NCBI RefSeq assembly: GCF_003412465.1
Contig: NZ_QTJV01000002.1
Span: 558,001 to 622,000, forward strand
Source: Chitinophaga silvisoli
Lineage (GTDB): Bacteria; Bacteroidota; Bacteroidia; Chitinophagales; Chitinophagaceae
Direction of reading: 5' to 3'
Length of the DNA stretch: 64,000 bases
A model generated the notes under the pieces. It was given only the letters and a program-made list of their open reading frames with translations. It had not been told where the DNA came from and ran no database searches. This document shows positions 16,671-27,094 of the stretch, piece by piece; positions within the stretch are counted from its first letter, which is position 1, and each line of letters starts with the position of its first letter. The translations under genes and the position numbers were made by a program.

Positions 16671-19121
16671 TCAAAATTCCACCACAATCCTATCCGCACT
16701 ATTTTTTATGCTCAGTGTCTGCACCTGGCAAACAGCTGTTGTGGCATACCCACCCTGTGGATCAAAACGGGAAATAGGAGAGAGAAAACTGATGCCTGAA
16801 GATTGTAATGATTGTACCGAACCATCCACCTTTACCTGCTGCAATGGCCCAAATCCATGTAATATCAGACTGATATTAACAAACTTTGATGTATAGCTAC
16901 CCTCTACTTTGTCAAGGGTCAACTGATGATCATAATGTATAGTCCTTTTGTAATAATTACCCTTTTCATAGTCATATGTCTGCCCGTCATCCTCATAATA
17001 AACTATTGTACTGGCAGTATCACCCTTATATACATGCAGATACAGCGTATCATTCGGCCGCTCCGCCGTTGTCTGCACCAGCGATTGCATCGGCACTATA
17101 CTACCCGCTTTTACATATACCGGCAGCTCATGCATCCCCAATGTATTGATCCTTACCTGCCCACCACTTACCTGCTCATCCGTATACAAATCATACCACC
17201 CTCCTGCGGGAAAATAAATCGCCCCATACTGCTGATTGCTCTCAAACGGCGCTATCATAAATGCATCGCCCAGCTGAAACTGCTGCTGGAAACGGCTATC
17301 ATAGACATGCGCATCATCTGTATAATTAATCGCTAATGAACGCATCACCGGCAAACCCTTCTCCATCGCCTCATAAAACACGCTATAGATATAAGGCAGT
17401 AACTTATAACGCAGATTGATATAATTACGCGATACTTCTAATGCCTCTTCACCAAAGGACCAGGGCTCCGCCGATTTTGTATTGACCGCTGTATGATTTC
17501 TGAAATAAGGTAAGAATGATCCTACCTGCATCCATCTTGTATACAAGCCCACCGATGCATTGCCGGTAAAACCGCCTATATCCATCCCCGTGAAAGGTAC
17601 TCCACTAATACCCAGACTATTCATTATACGCACACCCGCCAGCATATGATCATCCTCTGCTCTGTTATCACCTGTCCATATAGCGGAATAACGTTGTAAA
17701 CCTGCATAACCAGCCCTTGTAAGAATAAACGGACGCTTATTCATCGCCGCCCTTGCACCTTCATAACTCGCCCTCACCATTTCCAGTCCATACACATTAT
17801 GCGCCTGCCTATGCGTAGTACCATGTCCATCGAAATCAAACAACACATTATCCGGCATCTTCTGCCCCCAGGTCGCAATCTCGTTCATGTCATTCCAAAA
17901 TCCTGCTACTCCTACATCTACATATGTCCTCATTTGCTGCTTCCACCAGTTCCGTCCTTTTTCGCTCGTGAAATCAGAAAAATGACACCATCCAGGCCAT
18001 ACCTGCCCTGTATACAACTGCCCGTCTGCATATTTGATAAACACATTTTCCTTTACCCCACTTTCATATGCCGCATATCCCTTCTCTACCTTTATACCCG
18101 GATCATTGATCACCGTCAATTGAAAACCCTGCTGCTTCAATTTACTTACCAATCCTGCCGGATCAGGAAAGCGATTCTTATCCCATGTAAACAGCCTATA
18201 TGCATCCATATAATGAATATCAAGGGTAATCCCATCAGCAGGTATTTTCTTCTCTCTCAATGTCTGCGCAATATGCAGCACCTCCTGGTCAGGGTAATAG
18301 CTATACCTGTTTTGCTGATAACCAAGACTCCATAATGGAGGCATGTGAATTCTACCGGTTAAACCAGTATAGGCCTGAATAATTCCTGCTACTGAAGGCG
18401 CATGGATAAAGTAATAATTCATTTCACCACCCCGCGCTGCAAAAGATGAAAACCGATTGTTGCTCGCGCCGAAATTGAAATCAGACTGGTAAGTATTATC
18501 CAGGAAAATGCCATACTCCAGCCCATGATGAATACCGATATAAAAAGGAATAGTACTGTACAAAGGATCCTGATCTGTTCTGTATCCAAATACATCAGAG
18601 TTCCAGTTTGTATAAGCTGTGCCGGTTCTATCAAGCGGTCCGTTCTTTTCTCCCAATCCAATAAAGCGCTCTTCCTGCTGCATTTTCCTGTATGCCGTCA
18701 CCGTATTATCCACCCAGGAAGTTGTCAGACCATTTTCTTCTTCATTGATGGGTTTCCCATCCGGAGTATAAAAAGAAATGGAGAAAGGCCGTTTATTTAT
18801 GCGGGCTTGTATCAACCTGGTTATGATTGTAATCTGGTCACCTGCTTCTTTGATAGTAGCCGATACAGCAGAAGGATGGGCGATTACAGCATAAGAAAAA
18901 TCATCTCCCAGCATCTGTCTGTCCATCCTTACCCTGATCACGCTATCATTGTATACGCTTATCTGTATATAAGCATGTGTTGTAGTCAGATTCACCTGAC
19001 CTTTACCAATATGCACCTGTTTTACCTCGCCTGCATTCACGACACCATTCTGGGCAAAGAGCGCCCTGTTGCCTGATAGTGTTGTCAACACTACCATAGC
19101 AATCCAAACTATTCTATTCAT
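16671..19121 (-). CDS. GH31 family alpha-glucosidase
   Basis: This 816-residue secreted enzyme has a signal peptide (cleavage near LFAQNG), an N-terminal beta-sandwich and a GH31 TIM barrel. GFWNDMNE carries the catalytic nucleophile Asp, the WTGDNRA segment supplies the acid/base Asp, and WSLGYQQNRYSYY and the DIHYMD strand match the family. A C-terminal beta domain follows. It probably releases glucose, or possibly xylose, from alpha-linked glycans in the periplasm. It is the last gene of the SusC > SusD > GH31 operon, which points to an alpha-glucan or alpha-glucoside substrate. Confidence 0.93.
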   Translation of the reverse strand: MNRIVWIAMVVLTTLSGNRALFAQNGVVNAGEVKQVHIGKGQVNLTTTHAYIQISVYNDSVIRVRMDRQMLGDDFSYAVIAHPSAVSATIKEAGDQITIITRLIQARINKRPFSISFYTPDGKPINEEENGLTTSWVDNTVTAYRKMQQEERFIGLGEKNGPLDRTGTAYTNWNSDVFGYRTDQDPLYSTIPFYIGIHHGLEYGIFLDNTYQSDFNFGASNNRFSSFAARGGEMNYYFIHAPSVAGIIQAYTGLTGRIHMPPLWSLGYQQNRYSYYPDQEVLHIAQTLREKKIPADGITLDIHYMDAYRLFTWDKNRFPDPAGLVSKLKQQGFQLTVINDPGIKVEKGYAAYESGVKENVFIKYADGQLYTGQVWPGWCHFSDFTSEKGRNWWKQQMRTYVDVGVAGFWNDMNEIATWGQKMPDNVLFDFDGHGTTHRQAHNVYGLEMVRASYEGARAAMNKRPFILTRAGYAGLQRYSAIWTGDNRAEDDHMLAGVRIMNSLGISGVPFTGMDIGGFTGNASVGLYTRWMQVGSFLPYFRNHTAVNTKSAEPWSFGEEALEVSRNYINLRYKLLPYIYSVFYEAMEKGLPVMRSLAINYTDDAHVYDSRFQQQFQLGDAFMIAPFESNQQYGAIYFPAGGWYDLYTDEQVSGGQVRINTLGMHELPVYVKAGSIVPMQSLVQTTAERPNDTLYLHVYKGDTASTIVYYEDDGQTYDYEKGNYYKRTIHYDHQLTLDKVEGSYTSKFVNISLILHGFGPLQQVKVDGSVQSLQSSGISFLSPISRFDPQGGYATTAVCQVQTLSIKNSADRIVVEF

Positions 19122-19179
19122 ATGATGACTTTAAACAACATCAGCTGACGGCTACAGTTCCGTCAGCTGATGCATGTGA

Positions 19180-20730
19180 TTAATAACCTGTGTTCTGAAC
19201 CAGGTTCTTATTAACCGAAAGGTCGCTGGTGGGAATTGGGAATAATAAATATTTAGGATCATCAGATGGTTTCAGTTGCCAAGTGTCGAGGAATTTGCCA
19301 AAGCGGATCAGATCCTCTCTGCGCCAGCCTTCCCAGTACATTTCACGGCCTCTTTCATCGATCAGGTTATCCAAGGTGAGTGCTGCAAATGGAGTAGCAC
19401 CACGTTTTACACGCAGGTCATTTACAATAACCAGTGCACCCGCTGCATCTCCTGTACGCAGCATCGCTTCTGCTTTCATCAGCAATACATCTGCATAACG
19501 CAGGAATACGTAATCATTGCTGGCATTATTGGAATTCCTGGATTCTTTCGAAGTAAGATCCGGTGGATATTTTACTACACGGATACCTGTTACTTCAAGT
19601 GTAGTGGGGTCTGTTTCCTGCAGCTTCAGCTCTCTTGTAAAAATGAGTGGATTACCTTTTCTGTCTTTCAATGCCACGCCGCCGGCACCATATTGCTGTC
19701 CCAGCAGGAAACCTACTTTCAGACCTGTTACATCCGTTACCCCAGCATAACTGCCCCCACGGCGGGTATCAGTCGCTTCAAACTTGTCATAAAAATCAGA
19801 AATGGTAGTAAACCCGTTCCATCCGCTTGGATCCTGGTTGTAATGCAGGGTGGGTGCCCAGCGACAGAAAGCATTGTTACCACCTCTGGAACCGGCAGTG
19901 CTATACCCAGGTCCATTGCGCTGCGTGAAGATATTTTCTGTACCGACTACATCATTATTGTAAGCGAAATTCGCGAAGAAATTACTATTGATACTATACT
20001 TCCCGGAGTTAATGATCTGATCTGCCAAAGCAATCACCTGTTGCATATCAGCTGCCTCAAAGGTGGGTGATTGCCTGTTCAGGAATGCGCCTCTGTTCAG
20101 GTACACCTTCATCAACAGTGCCCTGGCAGCATTTTGATTTGCCTGATATGCCTTTGCACTATCAGACAGTATTGGAATGATAGCTTGCAGTTCACTGATA
20201 ATGAAGTCAGCTGCTTCAGCTGCTTTCAATACCTTAGGTGCATTCAGCAAGGTATCTCCCGGATTACGGAAAGGAACCTGCCCCCAGCCATCCAGGGTAG
20301 CAAACATAGACCATGCACGAAGAAAACGGGCTTCTGCCGCCTGACTTTCACTGGGATGGAAGTTGAGTACGTTCGTTGCAAGGAATTGTAACTGCAGAAT
20401 AGCTGTAAACGCATTACCAATAAAGGTATGGTCAGAATTCCAATTATGCAGTTTCAGTGCACGCCATACACCGTTATCATCCCAGTCGCCACCCCGGGTA
20501 GGGGCCACTGCTTCGTCTGATGTCATTTCACATAAAGCCCAATAATTGGACTGGTCCTGAAAAGGCAATTGAAGTCCATCATAAGCTGTCACCAACAGTG
20601 CAGCCACTTTGATTACGGAATCAGCCTGGTTCTTGGTTATAGTGGAACCCAACTTTTCATCCAGCTTTGTACAGGATGCCATTCCACCTATTACCAGTAC
20701 TAATATGATATATGCTATTTTGGATCGCAT
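19180..20730 (-). CDS. SusD/RagB-family glycan-binding lipoprotein
   Basis: A 516-residue protein with a lipoprotein signal (GMASC, Cys at about residue 20). Its N-terminal TPR-like helices match SusD (ADSVIKVAALLVTAYDGLQ and AEARFLRAWSMFATLDGWGQVP), and it has the conserved C-terminal SusD block (RYADVLLMKAEAMLRTGDA, then GREMYWEGWRREDLIRFG). It sits on the outer surface as the lid of the SusC channel. The gene starts 24 bp after the SusC gene in the same operon. Confidence 0.95.
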   Translation of the reverse strand: MRSKIAYIILVLVIGGMASCTKLDEKLGSTITKNQADSVIKVAALLVTAYDGLQLPFQDQSNYWALCEMTSDEAVAPTRGGDWDDNGVWRALKLHNWNSDHTFIGNAFTAILQLQFLATNVLNFHPSESQAAEARFLRAWSMFATLDGWGQVPFRNPGDTLLNAPKVLKAAEAADFIISELQAIIPILSDSAKAYQANQNAARALLMKVYLNRGAFLNRQSPTFEAADMQQVIALADQIINSGKYSINSNFFANFAYNNDVVGTENIFTQRNGPGYSTAGSRGGNNAFCRWAPTLHYNQDPSGWNGFTTISDFYDKFEATDTRRGGSYAGVTDVTGLKVGFLLGQQYGAGGVALKDRKGNPLIFTRELKLQETDPTTLEVTGIRVVKYPPDLTSKESRNSNNASNDYVFLRYADVLLMKAEAMLRTGDAAGALVIVNDLRVKRGATPFAALTLDNLIDERGREMYWEGWRREDLIRFGKFLDTWQLKPSDDPKYLLFPIPTSDLSVNKNLVQNTGY

Positions 20731-20753
20731 GTCAATAATTTTTGGTCAGTGAT

Positions 20754-23708
20754 TTATAACGAGAAATTGATACCAGCGAGGAAGCTCCTTGCTGTCGGAT
20801 AAGGTGAGTATTCAATACCCAGAGATGTAACCCCATTGATATTCTTATCAGTGTTTACTTCAGGGTCAAATCCGGTGTATTTAGTAATGATAAAGAGGTT
20901 CTGACCTGTCACGTAAACAGAAGCTCCTTTAACCACCTTCCCGATATTCCCGATCTTATAACTGAGTGTGATGTTGTCCATCTTCATGAAATTGCCTTTT
21001 TCCAGGTACCGGCTGGATACGGTGATAGGATTGGACAATGCCTCCTTAGTACCCACCAGTTTGGCCGCGATATTCCTGGAACCCAGATTACCAATAGGCA
21101 GCACAGTGTTGGCAGTATTATTATAAATATCGAATCCGAAAGCACCGTGCATATTCACGCCCAGTGTCCAGCTCTTGTAGTTTACAGAAGTAATGATCCC
21201 CATCATGGTCTTGGGATTGGGTTGTCCCAGGAAATACATACTGTTGCCATTATCCTTGTAGATACCCTGGCCATTGTCGTCGAAGCCTTCGAACTGTCTT
21301 ACATAGAAGGAGTTCAGCGGCATGTTGTTCACGAGACGCTGAGCATAAGCATTGGACACACCCTGACCGCTGATGGAACCTGTGAGCACCGGAGGACCAT
21401 CATAGTTCTTCAGTTCGTTAGTCAGGAAAGTTGCGTTTACACCGAGATCCCAGGTGAAGTCTTTAGTAGCAATGACATCGCCACGCAGTACGATTTCAAA
21501 TCCTTTGTTGATCACATTCGCAGGCAGGTTGATCCAGTAATTGGAAGCAGGTGCCGGCTGAATAGCTGGGAAGTTGAAAAGAAGGTTAGTAGTGTTCTTA
21601 TTGAAATAATCAACGCTACCATACAATCTGCCATTGAAGAAAGCATAGTCAATACCAGCATTGAGCTGTTTGGAGCTTTCCCATTTCAGGTTGGGGTTTG
21701 CCACATTACTCAGGCTGGCACCTCCATTGGAGTTGAGCGTATATTGTTCCTGTGCAGCACCGGCAGGAAACTCCTGGTTACCGGTGATACCCCAGCCTAC
21801 ACGCAGAGCCAGCTGGTTCACAGTCTTATTATCTTTCAGGAAAGGCTCATTGGCGATATTCCATTTTGCGGCGAAAGAGGGGAAGTAACCATACTTATTG
21901 TTTTCTCCAAACTTGCTGGATCCATCTGCTCTCAGGGTGGCAGTCAGCAGGTACTTATCAAAGAAGTTCAGGTTTACCCTGCCAAAGAAGGACTGCAGTT
22001 CTGACTTAGGATTCTTAAAAGATGAAATAAATGTATTGGTCTGCGTGGGGTTCTGCAGAATGTCTACATACTTCAGGGCATCGGTAGTGAAGCCCAGTCC
22101 GCCCATACTACGTCCTTTGTAGTTGAATTGCTGGCTTTCATAACCTAACACAGCACTGAGGAACAAGGCCTTGGTCACCTGTTTGTTATAATTCAGGGTG
22201 TGGGTGAACAACTGGGAGGTGAGGGTATTCACACCATAATAAGCCTGCCCGTTATCCTGTACACCAGTAATATTGATAAAGGAAGCTATCTGCGTTTCCC
22301 TTTCACCCACCTGATGATTGATGCTATACACAAAACGGTATTCCAGGTCATCAGTGATTTTGATGTATGGGGAGAGATTTGCAAGAATGCTGTTGACATT
22401 TACATCATCATCATATGCTGCTGACATTGCTTCAGGATTGATAGCAGAACCAGCACCTAATATATTAAAGGAACCATCCGCCTTACGCAATGCAAGGGTA
22501 GGATTCCATTGCAAGGCCTGGCCAATGAGACTACCGGTAAAACCGGCATCATTGGTAATAGGCGCAATCTGCTCTGTGGTATGCGCGGCCTGAATAGAGT
22601 AGTCAATGCCTATCCGCTGGTTGTCCAGCAGTTTGAACTGACCGTTCAGATTGGCTGTATATTTTTTTAAACCGGTTTTCTTTACAATACCCTGTTGATC
22701 CAGCATACCAAAGGAAGCACGGTAAACACCATTATCATTGCCACCACTGAGGCCCACATTTACGTTGTGCGTAATGCCTGTACGGAGAATGCTTTTCATG
22801 GCATCTACACTGCTGCCCTCATCGCCGGCAGAGAGGTTATATTGTTTCAGTGCGGATCTGTAACCGGCTGCATCCAGCACATCCAGTTTTTTCAGGATGG
22901 TGCTGGCACCAGCAGAATAGTTGACATCCAGCTTTGGAGGACCGGATTGCCCTTTCTTTGTAGTGATGATCACCACCCCGTTAGCACCTCTGGCACCGTA
23001 AATAGCGGTAGCGGATGCATCTTTCAATACATCCATAGACAGGATGTCGAAGGAGTTAATGAAGTTAAGCGGGTTGGCATCCGGCGTTTGACCCAGACCA
23101 TTTGCATTCACAGAAGGTTTGGCAGTACGGCCATCCAATGGCATCCCGTCTACTACATACAATGGCTGGTTGCCGGTTCTTACAGAAGAGTTACCACGAA
23201 TCCTAACCGTAGTAGCACCTCCTGGCGCACCACTGTTATTCATAACCATGAGACCGGCTACCTTACCCTGGATCAGCTGATCGGGAGCTGTGACAATCCC
23301 CTTGTTAAAATCGGCCGACTTGATAGAGACTACGGAACCTGTCAGGTCTTTTTTGCGGGTGGTACCATAACCTACAACTACCACATCCGTGAGGGTAGTG
23401 CTGGTGGGTACCAGTTGAATAGAGAATTCTGATTTTCCGGCGATAGCAACTTCCTGCTGATTATAGCCGATGAAGGAAATTACGAGGGTGTTTCCATTGG
23501 GGGGAACACTTAATTTAAAAGTACCATCTGCTGTGGCAGCTGTACCGGTGCTGGTACCTTTCACCTGGATGGTAGCACCTGGAACAGGGTTGCCATTTTC
23601 GTCTGTTATTTTACCGGTGACGGGCCGGTTCTGGGCGCTGGCTATGCCTGCTACTAGCAGTAATAACGAGCATAATAGCCGCACCTTACAAAACAGGAGA
23701 TTGGTCAT
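20754..23708 (-). CDS. SusC/RagA-family TonB-dependent outer-membrane transporter
   Basis: This 984-residue protein has a signal peptide and a carboxypeptidase-like regulatory domain (GKITDENGNPVPGATIQVKG). The SusC plug follows (DVVVVGYGTTRKKDLTGSV, a TonB-box region, LYVVDGMPLDG, GARGANGVVIITTKKG), then a beta barrel ending in an aromatic C-terminus, FSL. It lacks the extra N-terminal STN domain, so anti-sigma signalling through it is unlikely. It imports oligosaccharides with the downstream SusD partner, driven by TonB. Confidence 0.96.
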   Translation of the reverse strand: MTNLLFCKVRLLCSLLLLVAGIASAQNRPVTGKITDENGNPVPGATIQVKGTSTGTAATADGTFKLSVPPNGNTLVISFIGYNQQEVAIAGKSEFSIQLVPTSTTLTDVVVVGYGTTRKKDLTGSVVSIKSADFNKGIVTAPDQLIQGKVAGLMVMNNSGAPGGATTVRIRGNSSVRTGNQPLYVVDGMPLDGRTAKPSVNANGLGQTPDANPLNFINSFDILSMDVLKDASATAIYGARGANGVVIITTKKGQSGPPKLDVNYSAGASTILKKLDVLDAAGYRSALKQYNLSAGDEGSSVDAMKSILRTGITHNVNVGLSGGNDNGVYRASFGMLDQQGIVKKTGLKKYTANLNGQFKLLDNQRIGIDYSIQAAHTTEQIAPITNDAGFTGSLIGQALQWNPTLALRKADGSFNILGAGSAINPEAMSAAYDDDVNVNSILANLSPYIKITDDLEYRFVYSINHQVGERETQIASFINITGVQDNGQAYYGVNTLTSQLFTHTLNYNKQVTKALFLSAVLGYESQQFNYKGRSMGGLGFTTDALKYVDILQNPTQTNTFISSFKNPKSELQSFFGRVNLNFFDKYLLTATLRADGSSKFGENNKYGYFPSFAAKWNIANEPFLKDNKTVNQLALRVGWGITGNQEFPAGAAQEQYTLNSNGGASLSNVANPNLKWESSKQLNAGIDYAFFNGRLYGSVDYFNKNTTNLLFNFPAIQPAPASNYWINLPANVINKGFEIVLRGDVIATKDFTWDLGVNATFLTNELKNYDGPPVLTGSISGQGVSNAYAQRLVNNMPLNSFYVRQFEGFDDNGQGIYKDNGNSMYFLGQPNPKTMMGIITSVNYKSWTLGVNMHGAFGFDIYNNTANTVLPIGNLGSRNIAAKLVGTKEALSNPITVSSRYLEKGNFMKMDNITLSYKIGNIGKVVKGASVYVTGQNLFIITKYTGFDPEVNTDKNINGVTSLGIEYSPYPTARSFLAGINFSL

Positions 23709-24096
23709 AGATCAGTTTTTATTGGTTTGTGGAATATTGATGCCGTATGGAATGAAAAGAATGGAGGGTACGGTCAGGCAAGCTGACGTACAAAGGTCCA
23801 TTTGAAAAAAATGAGAAAGACTAGTATCAGTCCTTTATCGGGCTGTGATTACAACTTGGTTCTCTCATAACTGGAATTTAAAATGCTGCGCGTCCGGTCA
23901 CTACAGGTTACAATTAACTACGACACAGTCTGCCAATAAATTGGTTGATGATCAAAATAAAACGGAATACACCGGGCCGACAATTTATATGGCCCTTATA
24001 TAGAAAATAAAGCTCAAAATAGGTTTCCTTTCATAACAAATAAATTAATAGTCAATTACTTAGTAACGAATTAACATATTTTATATATAATGGTTA
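23709..24096. other. Intergenic region upstream of the SusC operon
   Basis: An AT-rich 388-bp gap between the SusC start and the end of the DUF6377/TPR gene. It must hold the SusC operon promoter. A GACCTTTG near 23796-23803 on the minus strand resembles the Bacteroidota -7 box weakly, but I see no convincing -33 partner or operator. Confidence 0.5.
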
Positions 24097-25701
24097 TTAT
24101 AGCGCTTTTATGTCCATTAGCCGCTCTTCGAATTCCTCTTTTGGGATGATTGCCTTGTTCTTGATCTTGGTTTTATATGTATAAATCGTGTTAACAGAAT
24201 ATTCCAGGATCTGGGCAATTTTTACATTGTCATTAATTCCTATCCTTATCAAGGCAAAAATACGAAGATCTGTATTGAGCAGTTCATCTTCTTTTAATTT
24301 TATCTGGTCTTCTTCCTTAAAGAAGGAATTGAAAACGGTGACGAAGTTGGGGAAGATGCGAAGGAAAATACGGTCAAAGTTTCTGAACAACTGTTCTCTT
24401 TCATCTTTCAGGTCTATATTATTCACCAGGTATTTGACTTCACTATATTTATTATCTGACAATTTCTGGTCAGCGAGCTTTTTGAATTTTTTAATTTTGT
24501 CGAGATAGGCTGAGTTGATCTGGAAGCAATAACCGATATATTCTTCTTTGATTTTATTCGCTTCCATCAGTTTCTCGTTAATTTCCTGCTGAACGGCGTG
24601 CGCTGCTGTGATGGTTTGCTGGGCGGATTGAAGTTTTCTGTATTGCTTGAGGATGATGATGGCCAGCCATACCAAAGCCAGCAGGAGGAGAGTCACGATG
24701 GCAGCATACACGAACAGCATTTTTTTCTGTCCTTCAACCGTATTTATTTTTTCGCCTTCGATAATGGGGAGGATGGCACTTAACTGCACTTTTCTGAGGC
24801 GCGCGCCATAAAACGAGGCATCGGCGACGGCATATTCTATATATCGCGAGGCATTTTTTACATCCTGCTCTTTAAAAAGCAGGCTTGCCAGTATGAACAT
24901 GGCAGTAGTTTCTTTAGTACTTGACTGAACATCTGCCATGGCGGCAATGGTCATCATAATGATCGCACTATCCTTTTTGCCGGTACGAATAAAGATGTTT
25001 CCAAGAGAAGAGGTGGCAATTGCCGTTTGATGTACAGTGAGGTCTTTATGGGCTACAGCTAATCGATAATAATAGGCTGCACTATCCAGATTGCCTGCTT
25101 TCTGGTACAGCAATCCATAATTATAGTCATAATTAAAGCTATGGGGTTTAAAAAGTACCAGTGCCGAATCTATACAGGCACCTCCCAACTGTGTATATCC
25201 TGGTGCAAAATATTGGTCGCTGCTATAATCAGAAAGGTCATAATAATACCGGCTCTTTAATGCATAGTATTCTGCCCTGGCGCTATCGGGTAATTTATGG
25301 ACATCAATCGCCGCCAGGTAATCACCCGTCTCTTTAAACATACCGGACGACAAAAGTACAAATCCCAGTTTGACACCGGCATAATTGATACGTGCAGAAT
25401 CCTTCATTTTTCCCGCCAGCACTTTCAATTCCTGGGCATAGGCAAATGCAGAATCAAATTTGAACACCTTGAATTGTTCGTAGAGTTGCTGACAAATATC
25501 GAATTGTTCCCGGAGGGAAAGGGAATGTGTGCTGACCAGCTCCGCCCTCAGTGCATTGATCTGCCTGAGTTTGTTTTCGTCATACACAGATGCCTGTTCA
25601 ATAGTATGGTTTAACCGTTCCAGCAAGCTGTCATTTTTGGGGAAGGCATGGAGCAATCCATAATGTACGAGCAAAAACAGCGAGATGATCTTACACTTCA
25701 T
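24097..25701 (-). CDS. TPR/DUF6377-type membrane regulator of the glycan locus
   Basis: This 534-residue protein has a signal peptide, a periplasmic helical TPR-like half (about 25-310), one transmembrane helix (about 325-347, FVYAAIVTLLLLALVWLAIIIL) and a cytoplasmic coiled coil. It ends in a LuxR-like helix-turn-helix at residues about 480-525 (LRIFALIRIGINDNVKIAQILEYSVNTIYTYKTKIKNKA). This layout matches the DUF6377 regulators next to Bacteroidota SusCD loci. It would sense a glycan or envelope signal and control the SusC operon directly. The operator is not identified. Confidence 0.85.
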   Translation of the reverse strand: MKCKIISLFLLVHYGLLHAFPKNDSLLERLNHTIEQASVYDENKLRQINALRAELVSTHSLSLREQFDICQQLYEQFKVFKFDSAFAYAQELKVLAGKMKDSARINYAGVKLGFVLLSSGMFKETGDYLAAIDVHKLPDSARAEYYALKSRYYYDLSDYSSDQYFAPGYTQLGGACIDSALVLFKPHSFNYDYNYGLLYQKAGNLDSAAYYYRLAVAHKDLTVHQTAIATSSLGNIFIRTGKKDSAIIMMTIAAMADVQSSTKETTAMFILASLLFKEQDVKNASRYIEYAVADASFYGARLRKVQLSAILPIIEGEKINTVEGQKKMLFVYAAIVTLLLLALVWLAIIILKQYRKLQSAQQTITAAHAVQQEINEKLMEANKIKEEYIGYCFQINSAYLDKIKKFKKLADQKLSDNKYSEVKYLVNNIDLKDEREQLFRNFDRIFLRIFPNFVTVFNSFFKEEDQIKLKEDELLNTDLRIFALIRIGINDNVKIAQILEYSVNTIYTYKTKIKNKAIIPKEEFEERLMDIKAL

Positions 25702-25757
25702 TCGTTCAATTTTGTGGAATTGGGTGGAGTATGGTCACTCCTGAGCACTATAATTAT

Positions 25758-26798
25758 TTACGAAGCTGCGCCGGCTTCCTTTTCTTCCTCATCATAACCG
25801 GATATTCCGTTTTTAAACTTCCAATATATGCGCTTTCTGAGACCTTCGGGCGCTAACACCCTCATTCCATCTCCATACCCCAGTATTTCCCTTTCAAGTT
25901 CCAGGTTCAGCTGTACCTTGATTTTAATAACAATACCATCCGCTCTCTGTTCAATAATTTCCTGGGAATGGTGCATGGGTTTAGTAGCAATATAAGGCGC
26001 ATGTTCCTGGCTAACAAATAGTTTTACATTCTTTGCGCTTTTTTCATTGGAAACCGTCACACCGACTACGTCCTGATAAAACTCCGCCGGGGAGATCCGG
26101 CCATTTTCTACATATAAAGCTTCCGGACAAAAGCTGATGAATTCAATTCTGTCCAGCGCCAGGTTCTGTATTTGTGCGTTTTTGTTTTTTACACCCACAG
26201 CAAACCACCTGTTTTTAAACTCCTTCAGCCACCACACATGGAATTGAAAGGTACTCTCGGACCTGGCTTTGAAGGACTGGTAGGTGATGGTAACAGCCTT
26301 CTGCTGGATGATGGATTGATAAATGATCTCCAGATGTTCCAGCCCTTTGAGTCGCTCGTTTTTTTCAAAATCGATTACAGACTCGGTATGGTTAGCGGCT
26401 GAATAAACGTGGTCTTCCAATTTTTGTACAACCTCATTCAGATTGGTAAAATGAGAGAAGCCTTTAAACTGTTTCAGTATTTCCACGGCTTCATTCATTC
26501 TGCCCAGATCCTGCTCACTCAGCGGAATGTTCGTGATGCTATAGTCAGCATCTTCATATGTGTAATATTTCTTACTGACTACAATGATAGGCGCATTATA
26601 TCCCAGTTTATCACTGCGCATTGTTTGAATATCCGCCTGTACGGAGCGACGGCTGATTCCTTTGTCAATACCTTCATAATCGTACAGCGCATCGGATACA
26701 GCGTTTATCAGGTCCTCCAGGGTCCACTTCCTGCGGCGGTTTCTTAAGCAGGCATCAATGGTTTTATATCGGATTAAAGCATTCTTATTAGCAGGCAT
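25758..26798 (-). CDS. HTH and WYL-domain transcriptional regulator
   Basis: A 346-residue protein with an N-terminal winged-helix region (about residues 5-75: WTLEDLINAVSDALYDYEGIDKGISRRSVQADIQTM) and a WYL domain around 165-230, ending in FKNRWFAVGVKNKN. A WCX-like C-terminal extension follows. Such proteins bind DNA and sense nucleotide-derived or other ligands. It lies 57 bp upstream of the DUF6377 regulator on the same strand, so it may be cotranscribed, but a role in the glycan locus is only inferred. Confidence 0.85.
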   Translation of the reverse strand: MPANKNALIRYKTIDACLRNRRRKWTLEDLINAVSDALYDYEGIDKGISRRSVQADIQTMRSDKLGYNAPIIVVSKKYYTYEDADYSITNIPLSEQDLGRMNEAVEILKQFKGFSHFTNLNEVVQKLEDHVYSAANHTESVIDFEKNERLKGLEHLEIIYQSIIQQKAVTITYQSFKARSESTFQFHVWWLKEFKNRWFAVGVKNKNAQIQNLALDRIEFISFCPEALYVENGRISPAEFYQDVVGVTVSNEKSAKNVKLFVSQEHAPYIATKPMHHSQEIIEQRADGIVIKIKVQLNLELEREILGYGDGMRVLAPEGLRKRIYWKFKNGISGYDEEEKEAGAAS

Positions 26799-26963
26799 CT
26801 CCGGGATATTTTTATCAAAAAGTAGGAAAAATAATTAATTGCGCAAAAAAACTGCGCAGTTGTAATAGACTTTTGTATCGTCGATTAACCATAACGACAA
26901 CACGAACTTTTACGGCTTTTCGTCCATTTAGGACCACTTACCAAATTTGTGTCTTATAGTTTA

Positions 26964-26987
26964 AGAGCGGCTTTTTTAAGCCGCTCT
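26964..26987. repeat. Perfect 10-bp stem in the WYL upstream region
   Basis: AGAGCGGCTT (26964-26973) and AAGCCGCTCT (26978-26987) form a perfect hairpin with a TTTT loop. No T-run follows on either strand, so it is more likely a regulatory or structural element than a terminator. The rest of 26799-27094 shows no gene. Confidence 0.55.
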
Positions 26988-27094
26988 GACTTAATCCCAA
27001 AAGCACACTAATAATCAATCACTTACATCTCTAAAAAACAAAACCCCTGTTTTCAGGGATTCTCAGAGATCGCAAACCGCACTACTTTTACATC

